A stretch of 64,000 nt of DNA from Sphingomonas sp. 1F27F7B. Lineage in GTDB: Bacteria > Pseudomonadota > Alphaproteobacteria > Sphingomonadales > Sphingomonadaceae. Every line of letters starts with the position of its first letter. The stretch's first letter is position 1. The translations under genes were made by a program, and so were the position numbers. The notes under the pieces are model-generated. The model searched no databases, was not told the origin of the DNA, and saw only the letters and a program-made list of their open reading frames with translations. The DNA is taken from the NCBI RefSeq assembly GCF_005503355.1, contig NZ_SCMK01000014.1, positions 62,001-126,000 on the forward strand, written 5' to 3'. This document shows positions 15,990 to 23,486 of the stretch, one piece after another.

Positions 15990-17549
15990 ACCGTGGTCGC
16001 GTCTGCAGCATCAAAACCGACCGGGCCTGTTGAAAAATGCCGGACATGCTGGGTTGCTCCTTCGTTTCATGGCTGCCGAAAGGAGCGTCGCTATGATGGG
16101 ACCAGCCTGTCGCGGTAAGCGGGACGGGGCGTCCCGCCGCACCATAGAAGCCATGTTGCCCACAGACCACCTGCTGCGTCGCGTCGATCGATGTCTCGAC
16201 ATCGGCGAGTTGAGACAGGCACTGGCCGGTCACTACAGCGCAAGGGGACGGCCATCGATCGATCCCGAACTCCTCATCCGCATGGCCTTGGTCGGCCGCA
16301 TTTACGCGATCACGTCCGAACGGCGCCTGTGTGAGGAGCTGCGCTACAATCTGGCCTATCGCTGGTTCTGCCGTCTCGCGCCGGGAGACAAGGTTCCGCA
16401 CCACTCGACGTTCAGCAAGAACCGGCACGGTCGTTTCCGCGATGCCGACGTGTTCCGGATCCTGTTCGAAAGCACGGTCCGACGCTGCATCAGTGAAGGA
16501 CTGATTGGCGGAAAAGACGCCGCGATCGATGCATCGTTCATAGCGGCTGATGCGAGCTGGCAGCGCAAGACCGTTCCTGGCTACCTGCCGTATGTCGCCA
16601 ACGCGTCGCGCGCGGTTAGGGAGTGGGTGCACGACACAAGAGATGCCGTCTTTGAAATGGCGCGCTCGAAAAGCTGCCAAGGCGTCTCTCGAACGGATCC
16701 TGCCGCGGCTTGGTCGGCGCGAACGGTGCGTGGCCGGTTCGGCTACGCCCTGAATGCGCTGGTCGACACCCCGAGTGGCGTCGCTCTCGATGTGAAGGCG
16801 ACACCGGCTCGGTTCGCGGAGGAAGTTGATGCGGGGCGCGTCATGCTCGAGCGATCGGCCGATCGCTTTGATTATCGTCCCAAGCGGGTTGCGGCCGACA
16901 AAGCCTATGGCAGCGCCAACTTCCTCGGCTTCGTAAGGGATCACGGCGCAATCCCGCACATTCCGGTAATCGACCGTACGCAACAGACCAAGGGCAAGCT
17001 GCCGCGAACGGCCTTCAGCTATGATCGTGACATTGACAGCTTTACCTGTCCGACCGGAAAGCCGCTCCGACATCATGCCTTCCATCTGCCCACCGGCGTA
17101 CACCGTTATGCAGCCGATGCGCGTGACTGCGAGGCGTGCGTGCTTCGGAAGAAATGCACGACGGCGCGGCGTCGTACCCTGGTTCGGCTGGACGATGAGG
17201 ACGTCCGCGATCTTGCCAGAGCCGAAGTGGAAACCGGGCTCTACAAGCGGTCTATGCGGTTGCGGCGCGGGGTTGAACGGTTCTTCGCTGACGCCAAGGG
17301 TAAGCATGGCATGAGGCGGCTTCACCTGCGCGGTATCCGCGGAGCGGAAGAGGAGTTCCTGATCGGCGCGGCGGTGATGAACCTGATGATCCTTGCGCGA
17401 TCGAACCGACTGAACGGCAAGCCGCGTCGGGGGGTGTGCGTCCCCGCGGCCCTGACTCCGGCTGAAATCTCGGCCCGGTCGATTGAACACGACGTGATCG
17501 CCTCGCCTGCTCGACGATATGCCTGATCGCTGAGGCGCGGCGTGATCTA
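15990..17549 (+). mobile_element. IS1182-family insertion sequence or remnant, ends unresolved
   Basis: The transposase gene is intact, but I could not find matching terminal inverted repeats. The left flank contains CTGTTGAAAAATGCC near 16,027, a motif common at IS ends, but its complement is absent on the right. The right side has only 23 bp between the transposase stop and the stop of the next resolvase gene. The right end may therefore be truncated. Limits given are approximate. Confidence 0.4.
16093..17526 (+). CDS. IS1182-family transposase
   Basis: A transposase of about 477 residues. The N-terminal DUF772-like region reads LPTDHLLRRVDRCLDIGELRQAL, RGRPSIDPELLIRMALVGRIYAI and YRWFCRL...VPHHSTFSKNR. 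A DDE catalytic core follows (GKDAAIDASFIAADAS, ADKAYGSANFLGFVRDHG) and a late segment CEACVLRKKCTT...FADAKGKHGMRRLHLRG, matching the IS1182/ISL-like group. The ATG at 16,093 is chosen because AAGGAG lies 8 nt upstream. Longer readings start at ATG 16,069 or TTG 16,030. The frame is complete with no internal stop, so the element may still be able to move. Confidence 0.87.
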   Translation: MMGPACRGKRDGASRRTIEAMLPTDHLLRRVDRCLDIGELRQALAGHYSARGRPSIDPELLIRMALVGRIYAITSERRLCEELRYNLAYRWFCRLAPGDKVPHHSTFSKNRHGRFRDADVFRILFESTVRRCISEGLIGGKDAAIDASFIAADASWQRKTVPGYLPYVANASRAVREWVHDTRDAVFEMARSKSCQGVSRTDPAAAWSARTVRGRFGYALNALVDTPSGVALDVKATPARFAEEVDAGRVMLERSADRFDYRPKRVAADKAYGSANFLGFVRDHGAIPHIPVIDRTQQTKGKLPRTAFSYDRDIDSFTCPTGKPLRHHAFHLPTGVHRYAADARDCEACVLRKKCTTARRRTLVRLDDEDVRDLARAEVETGLYKRSMRLRRGVERFFADAKGKHGMRRLHLRGIRGAEEEFLIGAAVMNLMILARSNRLNGKPRRGVCVPAALTPAEISARSIEHDVIASPARRYA

Positions 17550-18194
17550 TCACGCGGCTTGCAGCCGTTCTTTGCGGTATGGCACACCGTCGAGCAGTGC
17601 CTGGCCCGGTGCCTTGGGCGTGCCGTCACCGTTCACGTACATATAGAGTGTCGTCGTCGTCATCCCGAGACGGCGCGCGACATCGGCTGCGATCGCGTTG
17701 CGATCGGACATGGCGGCCATCGCCATCGCCAGCGTTGCCTTGTCCATCTTGCGGGGTCGCCCTCCCATGCGCCCCCGCGCGCGTGCCGCGGCAAGGCCGG
17801 CCTGTGTGCGCTCGGCGATCAACTCGCGCTCGAACTCTGCAAAAGCGGCGAAGATGCCAAAGGCCAGGCGGCCGTTGGCGGTGGTGGTGTCAATCTGCGC
17901 GCCGGCGCCGGTCAGCACCTTCAACCCAATACCGCGCTCACGCAGCGCCTCGGCGGTGATGACCAAATGCCTCAGGTCGCGTCCGAGGCGATCCAGTTTC
18001 CAGAGCACCAGTGTATTGCCGGGCTGCAATGCCTTGAGACAGGCAGTCAGGCCGGGACGTGCATCATGACGACCCGACGCGAGATCCTCATAAATGCGCA
18101 AGGCATCGACGCCTGCGGCGAGCAGCGCATCGCGCTGCAGTGCTAGCGTCTGCGATCCGTCAGCCTTGGACACCCTCACATATCCGATGAGCAT
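17550..18194 (-). CDS. Tn3-type resolvase (serine recombinase)
   Basis: A 214-residue resolvase. MLIGYVRVSKADGSQTLALQ has the nucleophile Ser9; VLWKLDRLGRDLRHLV has the active-site arginines; TTTANGRLAFGIFAAFAEFERELIAERT is the E-helix, and a C-terminal HTH reads RNAIAADVARRLGMTTTTLYMYV. This is the TnpR/Pin group. The start ATG at 18,194 is where the domain begins; a longer frame adds 25 non-homologous residues. Upstream repeats (18,203-18,326) look like its res subsites. No Tn3 transposase accompanies it, so it is probably a leftover of a larger transposon. Its stop is only 23 bp from the IS1182 transposase stop, in convergent arrangement. Confidence 0.88.
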   Translation of the reverse strand: MLIGYVRVSKADGSQTLALQRDALLAAGVDALRIYEDLASGRHDARPGLTACLKALQPGNTLVLWKLDRLGRDLRHLVITAEALRERGIGLKVLTGAGAQIDTTTANGRLAFGIFAAFAEFERELIAERTQAGLAAARARGRMGGRPRKMDKATLAMAMAAMSDRNAIAADVARRLGMTTTTLYMYVNGDGTPKAPGQALLDGVPYRKERLQAA

Positions 18195-18202
18195 CGCCAC
18201 CC

Positions 18203-18326
18203 CGCCAGAAAAGATATCTGACACCCTGCAATGTGCTGGTGGTTTCCGCAACGGGTATCCCGACCACAAGGCAGGGGGGACGAGGCAAAAACAGCAATCG
18301 CCAGAAAACCGGTCGTTTTTCTGGCG
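18203..18326. repeat. three copies of CGCCAGAAAA, candidate res site
   Basis: CGCCAGAAAA occurs at 18,203-18,212 and 18,299-18,308, and inverted as TTTTCTGGCG at 18,317-18,326. The last two make a perfect 10-bp hairpin with an 8-nt loop. The first copy runs into TGTCAGATATC on the opposite strand, which resembles the TGTC...TA half-site of Tn3-type resolvases. The set lies directly upstream of the resolvase gene, the normal position of res. Subsite boundaries are inferred. Confidence 0.5.
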
Positions 18327-18549
18327 GTTGGTGTGCGCTGTGAGTGCCCGGTCGCTTCACGGCTAAAGACAGTTACGATGGAGGCTTCGGGAAACTTCGG
18401 CAACAAATTAGCGTGGTGCCGGATACGATCAGCTTTGCGAAAGGGGGGGGGGGCTGACCATAGGCGTGGGTGGCGATGCGTTTGCTTACTCGTTTTTGGG
18501 ACGTAGCGGTGCCGACTAGTGTCGCATCGCCGCGCACAACGAAAAGCTT
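18327..18549. other. non-coding stretch with 11-G run
   Basis: No gene is supported between the resolvase upstream repeats and the VIT gene stop. The stretch is less GC-rich than its surroundings and contains an uninterrupted run of 11 G at 18,443-18,453. It may be a junction between two inserted segments. Confidence 0.5.
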
Positions 18550-19260
18550 TTAAACCACCGTCCCGGTGAAAGCCCCAATAAGGGCCGTCATCCCCATCGC
18601 AAGGACACCCAGTAAAACCACCCGGATTATGGCGCGCCCGATCGGGGCGCCGCCCGCCTTCGCTCCAAGCGCACCCAGCACGCCAAGCAGCACCAATGCC
18701 GTTGCTGGCACCGCATAAAGCACAGCGCTACGCGGTGCTAATGCAGCGATCACGGGTAGGATCGCGCCGGCGGCAAATGCCAAGGCCGAGGATACCGCGG
18801 CCTGCATCGGCTGCGATGCGCCGTCGTCAGCAAGGCCAAGCTCATCACGGCGATGCGCTCCCAGAGCGTCATGTGCCATCATCTGTTCGGCCAACTGAAT
18901 CGCTAGCGACGGCTCGACGCCACGCCCTTCATAGATTGCGGCCAGTTCCCGCGTTTCGGTCACGGGCGAACGTTCCAACTCGGCCGATTCTCGCGCAAGG
19001 TCAGCTTTCTCGGTATCCGCCTGCGAACTGACCGAAACATATTCGCCCGCCGCCATCGCCAGTGCACCCCCGACCAATGCTGCTACCCCCGCAACAAGGA
19101 CTGTGCTCGCAGTCGAGCCTGGCGCGGCTGCGACACCGACGATCAGGCTTGAAACAGAAATGATTCCGTCGTTGGCACCGAGCACCGCTGCGCGAAGCCA
19201 GCCTGTACGGTGGACGAGATGATGTTCTCCTGGCGCGTGATCGATGGCGTCGGTCGTCAT
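18550..19260 (-). CDS. VIT family protein (VIT1/CCC1 metal transporter)
   Basis: A 236-residue membrane protein of the VIT1/CCC1 family. Helix 1 has WLRAAVLGANDGIISVSSLIVGV, helix 2 ends in MAAGEYVSVSSQADTEKADL (the GEYVSVSSQ signature), and a cytoplasmic metal-binding-type helical domain rich in Glu and with a Met-Met pair (AEQMMAHDALGAHRRDELGL) precedes three C-terminal helices. These proteins move Fe2+ or Mn2+ out of the cytoplasm in exchange for protons. The neighbouring secreted ferritin-like protein and metal efflux genes suggest a role in metal overload, but it appears to be transcribed alone. Full length for the bacterial family. Confidence 0.9.
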   Translation of the reverse strand: MTTDAIDHAPGEHHLVHRTGWLRAAVLGANDGIISVSSLIVGVAAAPGSTASTVLVAGVAALVGGALAMAAGEYVSVSSQADTEKADLARESAELERSPVTETRELAAIYEGRGVEPSLAIQLAEQMMAHDALGAHRRDELGLADDGASQPMQAAVSSALAFAAGAILPVIAALAPRSAVLYAVPATALVLLGVLGALGAKAGGAPIGRAIIRVVLLGVLAMGMTALIGAFTGTVV

Positions 19261-19433
19261 TGGCTATCCTAAAGTATGTCGAACTCGGTGAGCCGCCGAG
19301 TGGGCGGGAATTGGATTGTATTTGGCTCCGGACAGCAGTGCAGGGATGATGGAGCGATGTAGCTACGCCAGGTGCGTTGCGGCACGGGCCTGACGAACAG
19401 CTGACGAAAGCGATGGCTCCCGTAATTTCAAGG

Positions 19434-20753
19434 CTAGACTTCGAGTCGGACGCGAAACGAAGCACCCCCGCCTGTCGCGTTTTCGACGCTGACCGTTCCA
19501 CCATGCGCTTCGGTCAACCGTTGCACGATGCCAAGGCCTAGGCCCGCTCCGGTAGAGCTGCGGCGATCCTTGCGCCAGAAGCGGTCAAACACGTGCGGAA
19601 GATCGACCTCTGCAATCCCCGGCCCGTAGTCACGGACCGTCAGCTGTGGACCGGGTCCCGCGCTTACGTCGATGGGCGTGACGCCGGGCGCGTGTGACAG
19701 CGCATTGTCGATCAGGTTGCGATAGATGCGGAAGATCGCTTCCGGGTGCCCGATCGCCGCGGTGTCGCCGAAGCTCTCGAAACGTAGATCACGCTGCGCC
19801 GCGAACACCTTTGGCGCCATCGCGGCCACGACGTCCCGGCCGATGTCGGCGATATCGATGGCAACGTGGCCATCGACGGCCAGCGCGTCGGCTTGGGCGA
19901 GATCGAGCATCTGTTCGACGAGACGGGTCAGGTGCCGCGCATCGGCCTGCAGTTCGTCCCGTTGCTTGCCTGCGGGGAGCCGATCGAGCGATAGCTGCAT
20001 GATCGACAACGGTGTGCGCAGCTCATGTGCGGCGTTGGCAGTGAACTCCCGCAGAGTCGCCATCGCTGCATCGAGCCGACCGAGCGCCCGATTGACGGCA
20101 CTGACGAGCGTGTTGACCTCTCGCGGCTCACTCGGCTCCGAAAGGCGAAGCAGGGTGTTGTCGGGTTCCAGCGCGTCCACTTCGCGCTCGGCATGGCGAA
20201 GCGGTTGGAGCACCCGGCGGACGGCGAAGACGTTGAACAGCAACAGCAACAGCGACAACGGGATCAGCGGCAGCATCACGTGCTGAATGATCTCGTTCAC
20301 GATCACCGGCACATAGGGGCGGATGCCGTCGCCCTCGAACTGCATCGCCAGCCATCGCCGCTCCTCGCCGCGATCGATCGCGCGAACGCCCGATATCCGA
20401 TAGCCGCGAGGAGTCTGTTCGCGCCGCGTCCAGTCGACCAGGGTTGACGCGCCGTCGATCCCGGTTTCCCCTACCCGCCGGAGTTCGGGTGATCCCGGTT
20501 CGACATAGCGCGCGGACCAGGATTCGGCCCCCGGCGGTCCGGTTAGCAGGTCGGGCGACAGCACGCCGCCTGCCTGAGCCTTCGTCGCTTCAAGCGTCAG
20601 CAATTCCTGCGCGAGCGATTCGGGCTGGCGACTGTAGGTGAACACGACGATCCCGACGTCGAGTGCTGCGAACAGCAGCGTGAACGCCGCCAGACGCGCC
20701 GCAATCTGTCGGAACAGCGTAGGGGGGCGTCGCCTTGGCCGAACCGCGTCCAT
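19434..20753 (-). CDS. sensor histidine kinase, OmpR-partner type
   Basis: A 439-residue membrane kinase. TM1 (FTLLFAALDVGIVVFTYS) and TM2 (HVMLPLIPLSLLLLLFNVFAV) flank a periplasmic sensor of about 135 residues with no recognised domain. A HAMP-like linker leads to the H-box ANAAHELRTPLSIMQLSLDRL, the N-box YRNLIDNALSHAP, G1 DYGPGI and G2 GAGLGLGIVQRL. The start ATG at 20,753 lies 1 bp after the response-regulator stop; an upstream ATG at 20,789 would overlap it. It phosphorylates the regulator encoded just upstream. The operon (PepSY, cytochrome b561, regulator, kinase) suggests that it senses a periplasmic metal or redox signal. Confidence 0.92.
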   Translation of the reverse strand: MDAVRPRRRPPTLFRQIAARLAAFTLLFAALDVGIVVFTYSRQPESLAQELLTLEATKAQAGGVLSPDLLTGPPGAESWSARYVEPGSPELRRVGETGIDGASTLVDWTRREQTPRGYRISGVRAIDRGEERRWLAMQFEGDGIRPYVPVIVNEIIQHVMLPLIPLSLLLLLFNVFAVRRVLQPLRHAEREVDALEPDNTLLRLSEPSEPREVNTLVSAVNRALGRLDAAMATLREFTANAAHELRTPLSIMQLSLDRLPAGKQRDELQADARHLTRLVEQMLDLAQADALAVDGHVAIDIADIGRDVVAAMAPKVFAAQRDLRFESFGDTAAIGHPEAIFRIYRNLIDNALSHAPGVTPIDVSAGPGPQLTVRDYGPGIAEVDLPHVFDRFWRKDRRSSTGAGLGLGIVQRLTEAHGGTVSVENATGGGASFRVRLEV

Positions 20754-20754
20754 C

Positions 20755-21441
20755 TTATTCACCAGATACGCTCGGCGCGAACAGCGCATAGCCGACGCCG
20801 TGCACGGTGCGGACCTGCACGTCCGCGCCGGCGGCGGTCAGGCGCTTGCGCAGCCGCGATACTGCCGCTTCCAACGCATTGGGCGTTACCTCGGCGTCCA
20901 TCGCATATAGCGTATTCTCGAGCGCCGGCTTGGCGACGACGTGTCCGGCGCGGCGGAGCAGAACTTCGAGCAGGTTGATTTCACGCGGCGTCGCGTCGAT
21001 CGCGACGCCGCCCACCTCGGCCGACCGTGAGGCACAATCGAGCACGACGTTGCCCGCGGCGAGCTGGGTGCCGAGCGACGCCCCGGGTCGTCGCAGCAGG
21101 GCACGACACCGCGCCGCGAGCTCGGGAATCTGGAACGGCTTCACCAGATAGTCGTCGGCGCCCGCGTCGAGTCCGGTGACGCGGTCGTCGAGGCCACCTC
21201 GCGCGGTCAGGACAAGGATCGGCGTCGCATTCTTGTCCCGGCGGGAACGGCGGACGATGTCCAAGCCGTCTCCATCGGGTAAGCCAAGGTCGACCAGTAG
21301 CAGGTCATATGTCGCCACCGTCATCGCCAGCTCGGCGTCCTCGACGGTCTCGACCCAATCGACCGCGAAACCCTGCGGGATCAGGCCGTCCCGAACCAGG
21401 CTGCCGAGCCGGGAGTTGTCTTCAATCAGCAGCAGGCGCAT
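20755..21441 (-). CDS. response regulator, OmpR family
   Basis: A 228-residue regulator. Receiver: MRLLLIEDNSRLGSLVRDGL, phosphoacceptor Asp in DLLLVDLGLPDGDGLD, Thr in PILVLTARGG and Lys in DYLVKPFQI. The C-terminal winged helix reads TPREINLLEVLLRRAGHVVAKPALENTLY...LRKRLTAAGADVQVRTVHGVGYAL, an OmpR/QseB-like domain. The start at 21,441 overlaps the end of the cytochrome b561 gene by 20 bp. It probably binds the paired CCTGAC boxes found upstream of the operon and of the divergent ferritin-like gene, since 11-bp-spaced direct repeats are the usual OmpR-family target. Confidence 0.93.
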   Translation of the reverse strand: MRLLLIEDNSRLGSLVRDGLIPQGFAVDWVETVEDAELAMTVATYDLLLVDLGLPDGDGLDIVRRSRRDKNATPILVLTARGGLDDRVTGLDAGADDYLVKPFQIPELAARCRALLRRPGASLGTQLAAGNVVLDCASRSAEVGGVAIDATPREINLLEVLLRRAGHVVAKPALENTLYAMDAEVTPNALEAAVSRLRKRLTAAGADVQVRTVHGVGYALFAPSVSGE

Positions 21442-22024
21442 GGTCGATGTCGGTCCCCGTTGGTGCACGTTTGTAGCCAGTGACCATCGCCAGCGGCAGG
21501 TTTTCCCGGTGCCGCACGCTCTCGACGATCGCACCGATGACATGCAGGGCTACCGCGCCGATCAGAACATTGGCGGCGGTTTCGTGCAACGTCTCGACCC
21601 AGTTCACACCCCAGAATTGGTCGAGTCCCATCATCCATCCGCTGGTCCCCACCGTCGCCAGCAGGACAAGGAGGACGACGATCATTGCGCCTCCGGCCGG
21701 GTTGTGCCCGATGTAGCGCGGCTCGCGCCGGGCAGCCATCGCGCGAAAATAGCGCAGCAACACGAACGGGCCTGGCACGAAGCTGGCGAACCGCGCGTGA
21801 CGGCGGCCGATAACACCCCAGATCAGCCGGATCGCCAGCGCCGTGACGACAACGTAGCCGACATAGATATGCGGCGTCTCCTCATGCCGAAGGAACGTCA
21901 GGTTGGCGATGACACCTCCTGCCACGGTCCAGTGAAAGATGCGGACGATCGGGTCCCAGACCTTGACCCTGCCGCGGTTGCGAGCAGGGTCTCGGGAAGG
22001 AGCCGCTGGAGCGACGTGGCTCAT
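21422..22024 (-). CDS. cytochrome b561 domain protein
   Basis: A 200-residue inner-membrane di-haem b-type cytochrome. VKVWDPIVRIFHWTVAGGVI starts helix 1 with a haem-ligand His; GYVVVTALAIRLIWGVIG is helix 2; HNPAGGAMIVVLLVLLATVGTSGWMM is helix 3, and VETLHETAANVLIGAVALHVIGAIVES supplies the last two His ligands. The pattern is that of the Ni/Fe-hydrogenase b-type/cytochrome b561 family. It probably passes electrons between quinol and a periplasmic partner. It is the second gene of an operon headed by a PepSY protein. Start ATG 22,024, 2 bp after that gene's stop. Confidence 0.9.
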   Translation of the reverse strand: MSHVAPAAPSRDPARNRGRVKVWDPIVRIFHWTVAGGVIANLTFLRHEETPHIYVGYVVVTALAIRLIWGVIGRRHARFASFVPGPFVLLRYFRAMAARREPRYIGHNPAGGAMIVVLLVLLATVGTSGWMMGLDQFWGVNWVETLHETAANVLIGAVALHVIGAIVESVRHRENLPLAMVTGYKRAPTGTDIDHAPAAD

Positions 22025-22026
22025 CG

Positions 22027-22308
22027 TCAGTCGACGTTGTTCTGAACGACCGCGCCGTTCACCGGGTTGAAATAGACCTCGGCGCGCTTGCCGTCCTTGG
22101 TGTGGGCGTAGATTTCGTAGCAGCTGCCGGACACCTGAAAGACCTTGATGTCGCGATAGCCCATCTTGGCGACGCGGCCTTTCATTTGTGCCGGCGTCAT
22201 CCATTTGGCCTGGGGCGCCTTGGTGCAGACGGGCGACGCCATCGCCATCGGCGCAGCTGCGACGACGGCGAGAAAGGCTGCGACCTTCAAGGGGGCAAAT
22301 CGGATCAT
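22027..22308 (-). CDS. secreted PepSY-domain protein
   Basis: A 93-residue periplasmic protein. The signal peptide runs to about MAMASP. The mature part (WMTPAQMKGRVAKMGYRDIKVFQVSGSCYEIYAHTKDGKRAEVYFNPVNGAVV) is a single PepSY_2-type alpha/beta domain that ends in the typical K-x-V-x-F-x-P-x-G pattern. Two cysteines (CTK and SCY) could form a disulfide. PepSY proteins often sit with b561 cytochromes and two-component systems and are thought to bind ligands or inhibit periplasmic enzymes; the role is not established. It is the first gene of the four-gene operon and lies 57 bp downstream of a CCTGAC repeat pair. Confidence 0.85.
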   Translation of the reverse strand: MIRFAPLKVAAFLAVVAAAPMAMASPVCTKAPQAKWMTPAQMKGRVAKMGYRDIKVFQVSGSCYEIYAHTKDGKRAEVYFNPVNGAVVQNNVD

Positions 22309-22365
22309 CGAACGAGCTCCTGTCAGAGGCGGGATAGCCTCGATGACCGGGAGATCGCAGCACCG

Positions 22366-22382
22366 CCTGACCGAAACCTGAC
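22366..22382 (-). promoter_or_regulatory. CCTGAC-N5-CCTGAC box, candidate regulator site
   Basis: CCTGAC at 22,366-22,371 and 22,377-22,382 is an exact direct repeat with an 11-bp period, about 57 bp upstream of the PepSY/b561/two-component operon. This spacing is what OmpR-family dimers bind. A second pair in inverted orientation faces the divergent ferritin-like gene. Repeat observed; regulator inferred from the operon. Confidence 0.6.
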
Positions 22383-22431
22383 GGCACAGCGCGTTTTTCC
22401 GACGGCTCGAAAATGCGGTTGCCGCGGACCT

Positions 22432-22448
22432 GTCAGGTCGTCGTCAGG
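22432..22448 (+). promoter_or_regulatory. GTCAGG-N5-GTCAGG box, candidate regulator site
   Basis: GTCAGG at 22,432-22,437 and 22,443-22,448 is the inverted form of the CCTGAC pair at 22,366, with the same 11-bp period, 53 bp upstream of the ferritin-like gene. The symmetry suggests that one regulator controls both divergent units. Confidence 0.6.
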
Positions 22449-22501
22449 ACCGAGGTCGATAGCGGGGCAGCCGCACTTCCGGCGGCAATGGAGTATCGAC
22501 C

Positions 22502-22981
22502 ATGATGAAGTCCCTGATCGTCGCTGCCGCCGGTGCCGCGACCATTTTCGCCGTCAGCGTGACCGCCGCGCCGTCGGCGCCGACCCGCCCGCTAGCCGCC
22601 AGCACGCGGGCGAACCTCGAAGCCGCGATGCACGGGGAGGCTTATGCCAACCTGAAGTATCTGCGGTACGCCGACCAGGCGCAGGCGGCGGGAAAGCCCG
22701 AACTCGCCAAGCTCTTCCGCGCATCGGCCAACGTCGAGGCCAACGAGCACTTCGATCGCGAAGCGCAGGCGCTGCGGCTCGGCAGCAGCAACAATGTGAA
22801 CCTCGAAGATGCCATGAGGGGCGAGCACTACGAGAATGTCACGATGTACGTGAATTTCGCCAAGGAGGCGGAAGCGGCCGGCGACAAGAAGGTAGCGCAG
22901 ATGTTCCGCCAGATCGCGGTCGACGAAGGCACGCATTACGCGGCTTACAAGGCTGCCCTGGCAAAGCTCCCCCGTCGCTAA
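22502..22981 (+). CDS. secreted ferritin-like (rubrerythrin-type) protein
   Basis: A 159-residue protein with a signal peptide (MMKSLIVAAAGAATIFAVSVTAA) and a four-helix ferritin-like domain. The helices have LEAAMHGEAYANLKYLRYADQAQAAG, FRASANVEANEHFDREAQAL, LEDAMRGEHYENVTMYVNFAKEAEAAG and FRQIAVDEGTHYAAYKAAL. The ExxY and ExxH di-iron ligands of rubrerythrins are present in all expected positions. Rubrerythrins are normally cytoplasmic, so export is unusual. There is no C-terminal rubredoxin domain. It may detoxify peroxide or hold iron in the periplasm. It is divergent from, and probably co-regulated with, the PepSY/b561 two-component operon. Confidence 0.85.
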   Translation: MMKSLIVAAAGAATIFAVSVTAAPSAPTRPLAASTRANLEAAMHGEAYANLKYLRYADQAQAAGKPELAKLFRASANVEANEHFDREAQALRLGSSNNVNLEDAMRGEHYENVTMYVNFAKEAEAAGDKKVAQMFRQIAVDEGTHYAAYKAALAKLPRR

Positions 22982-22992
22982 GCCAGCTGCAG

Positions 22993-23027
22993 GCGCCGGC
23001 CCGGCCATCCCCCCGGCGGGCCGGCGC
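22993..23027 (+). terminator. hairpin after ferritin-like gene
   Basis: A perfect 11-bp inverted repeat, GCGCCGGCCCG (22,993-23,003) and CGGGCCGGCGC (23,017-23,027), starts 12 bp after the stop. The loop is 13 nt. No T tract follows, but position and stability suit a terminator. Confidence 0.6.
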
Positions 23028-23180
23028 ATCAAATCGGGATCGTTCGATAGGTTTTTAACACACGCCCGCCGGATGGGGCCTGAAAGAGCGCTCAGTGCCC
23101 TAATCGCGCAACATCAATTCGAACGCGAGATTTTCAACAGCCACGGACGGTTTTGACACCGACTTGCTGTTTACTGGCCT

Positions 23181-23202
23181 ATAGGCTAGGGGGGTATCCT
23201 AT
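23181..23202 (+). promoter_or_regulatory. candidate DmeR (RcnR/CsoR-type) operator
   Basis: ATAGG at 23,181-23,185 and CCTAT at 23,198-23,202 flank CTA, a run of six G and TAT. A G-tract framed by an AT-rich inverted repeat is the standard operator of the DUF156 repressors (RcnR, FrmR, CsoR). It overlaps the start of the repressor gene, so binding would block the dmeRF transcript until metal is bound. Confidence 0.6.
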
Positions 23203-23476
23203 GTCACATTTGTCTCAAACCAATGTCGATCTGGTCGCCCGCGTTCGTCGCATCGCCGGACAAGTCGGCGCGGTCGAGCGAGCACTTCAATCGGACTCGT
23301 CGTGTTCCGACGTGCTCCATCTGGTTGCCGCCGTGCGCGGGGCGGTGAATGGCCTCATGGACGAGATTATCGCCGAACACCTCGAAGCGCATGTGTCGCG
23401 GCCCGGCCTCGATGATGCCGAGCGGGCGGCAGGTGCCGAAGAACTGCTGGCGGTGATCCGCCGCTACGCCAAATAG
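23201..23476 (+). CDS. dmeR: metal-sensing repressor, RcnR/FrmR (DUF156) family
   Basis: A 91-residue all-helical repressor. LVARVRRIAGQVGAVERALQSDSSCSDVLHLVAAVRGAVNGLMDEIIAEHLEAHV is the full DUF156 domain, with the metal-ligand Cys in SSCSDVL and His in EHLEAHV. The family binds DNA as a tetramer and releases it on Ni/Co (RcnR, DmeR), Cu (CsoR) or formaldehyde (FrmR). The CDF gene 10 bp downstream identifies it as DmeR-like. Start ATG 23,201 is preceded by the G-rich operator, which also supplies the purine-rich ribosome site. A longer frame from 23,153 lacks homology. Confidence 0.85.
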   Translation: MSHLSQTNVDLVARVRRIAGQVGAVERALQSDSSCSDVLHLVAAVRGAVNGLMDEIIAEHLEAHVSRPGLDDAERAAGAEELLAVIRRYAK

Positions 23477-23486
23477 GACGCTTTTC

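Noticed and set aside
15880..17553. 557-codon minus-strand open frame
   Set aside because: Antisense to the IS1182-family transposase, which has clear family motifs.
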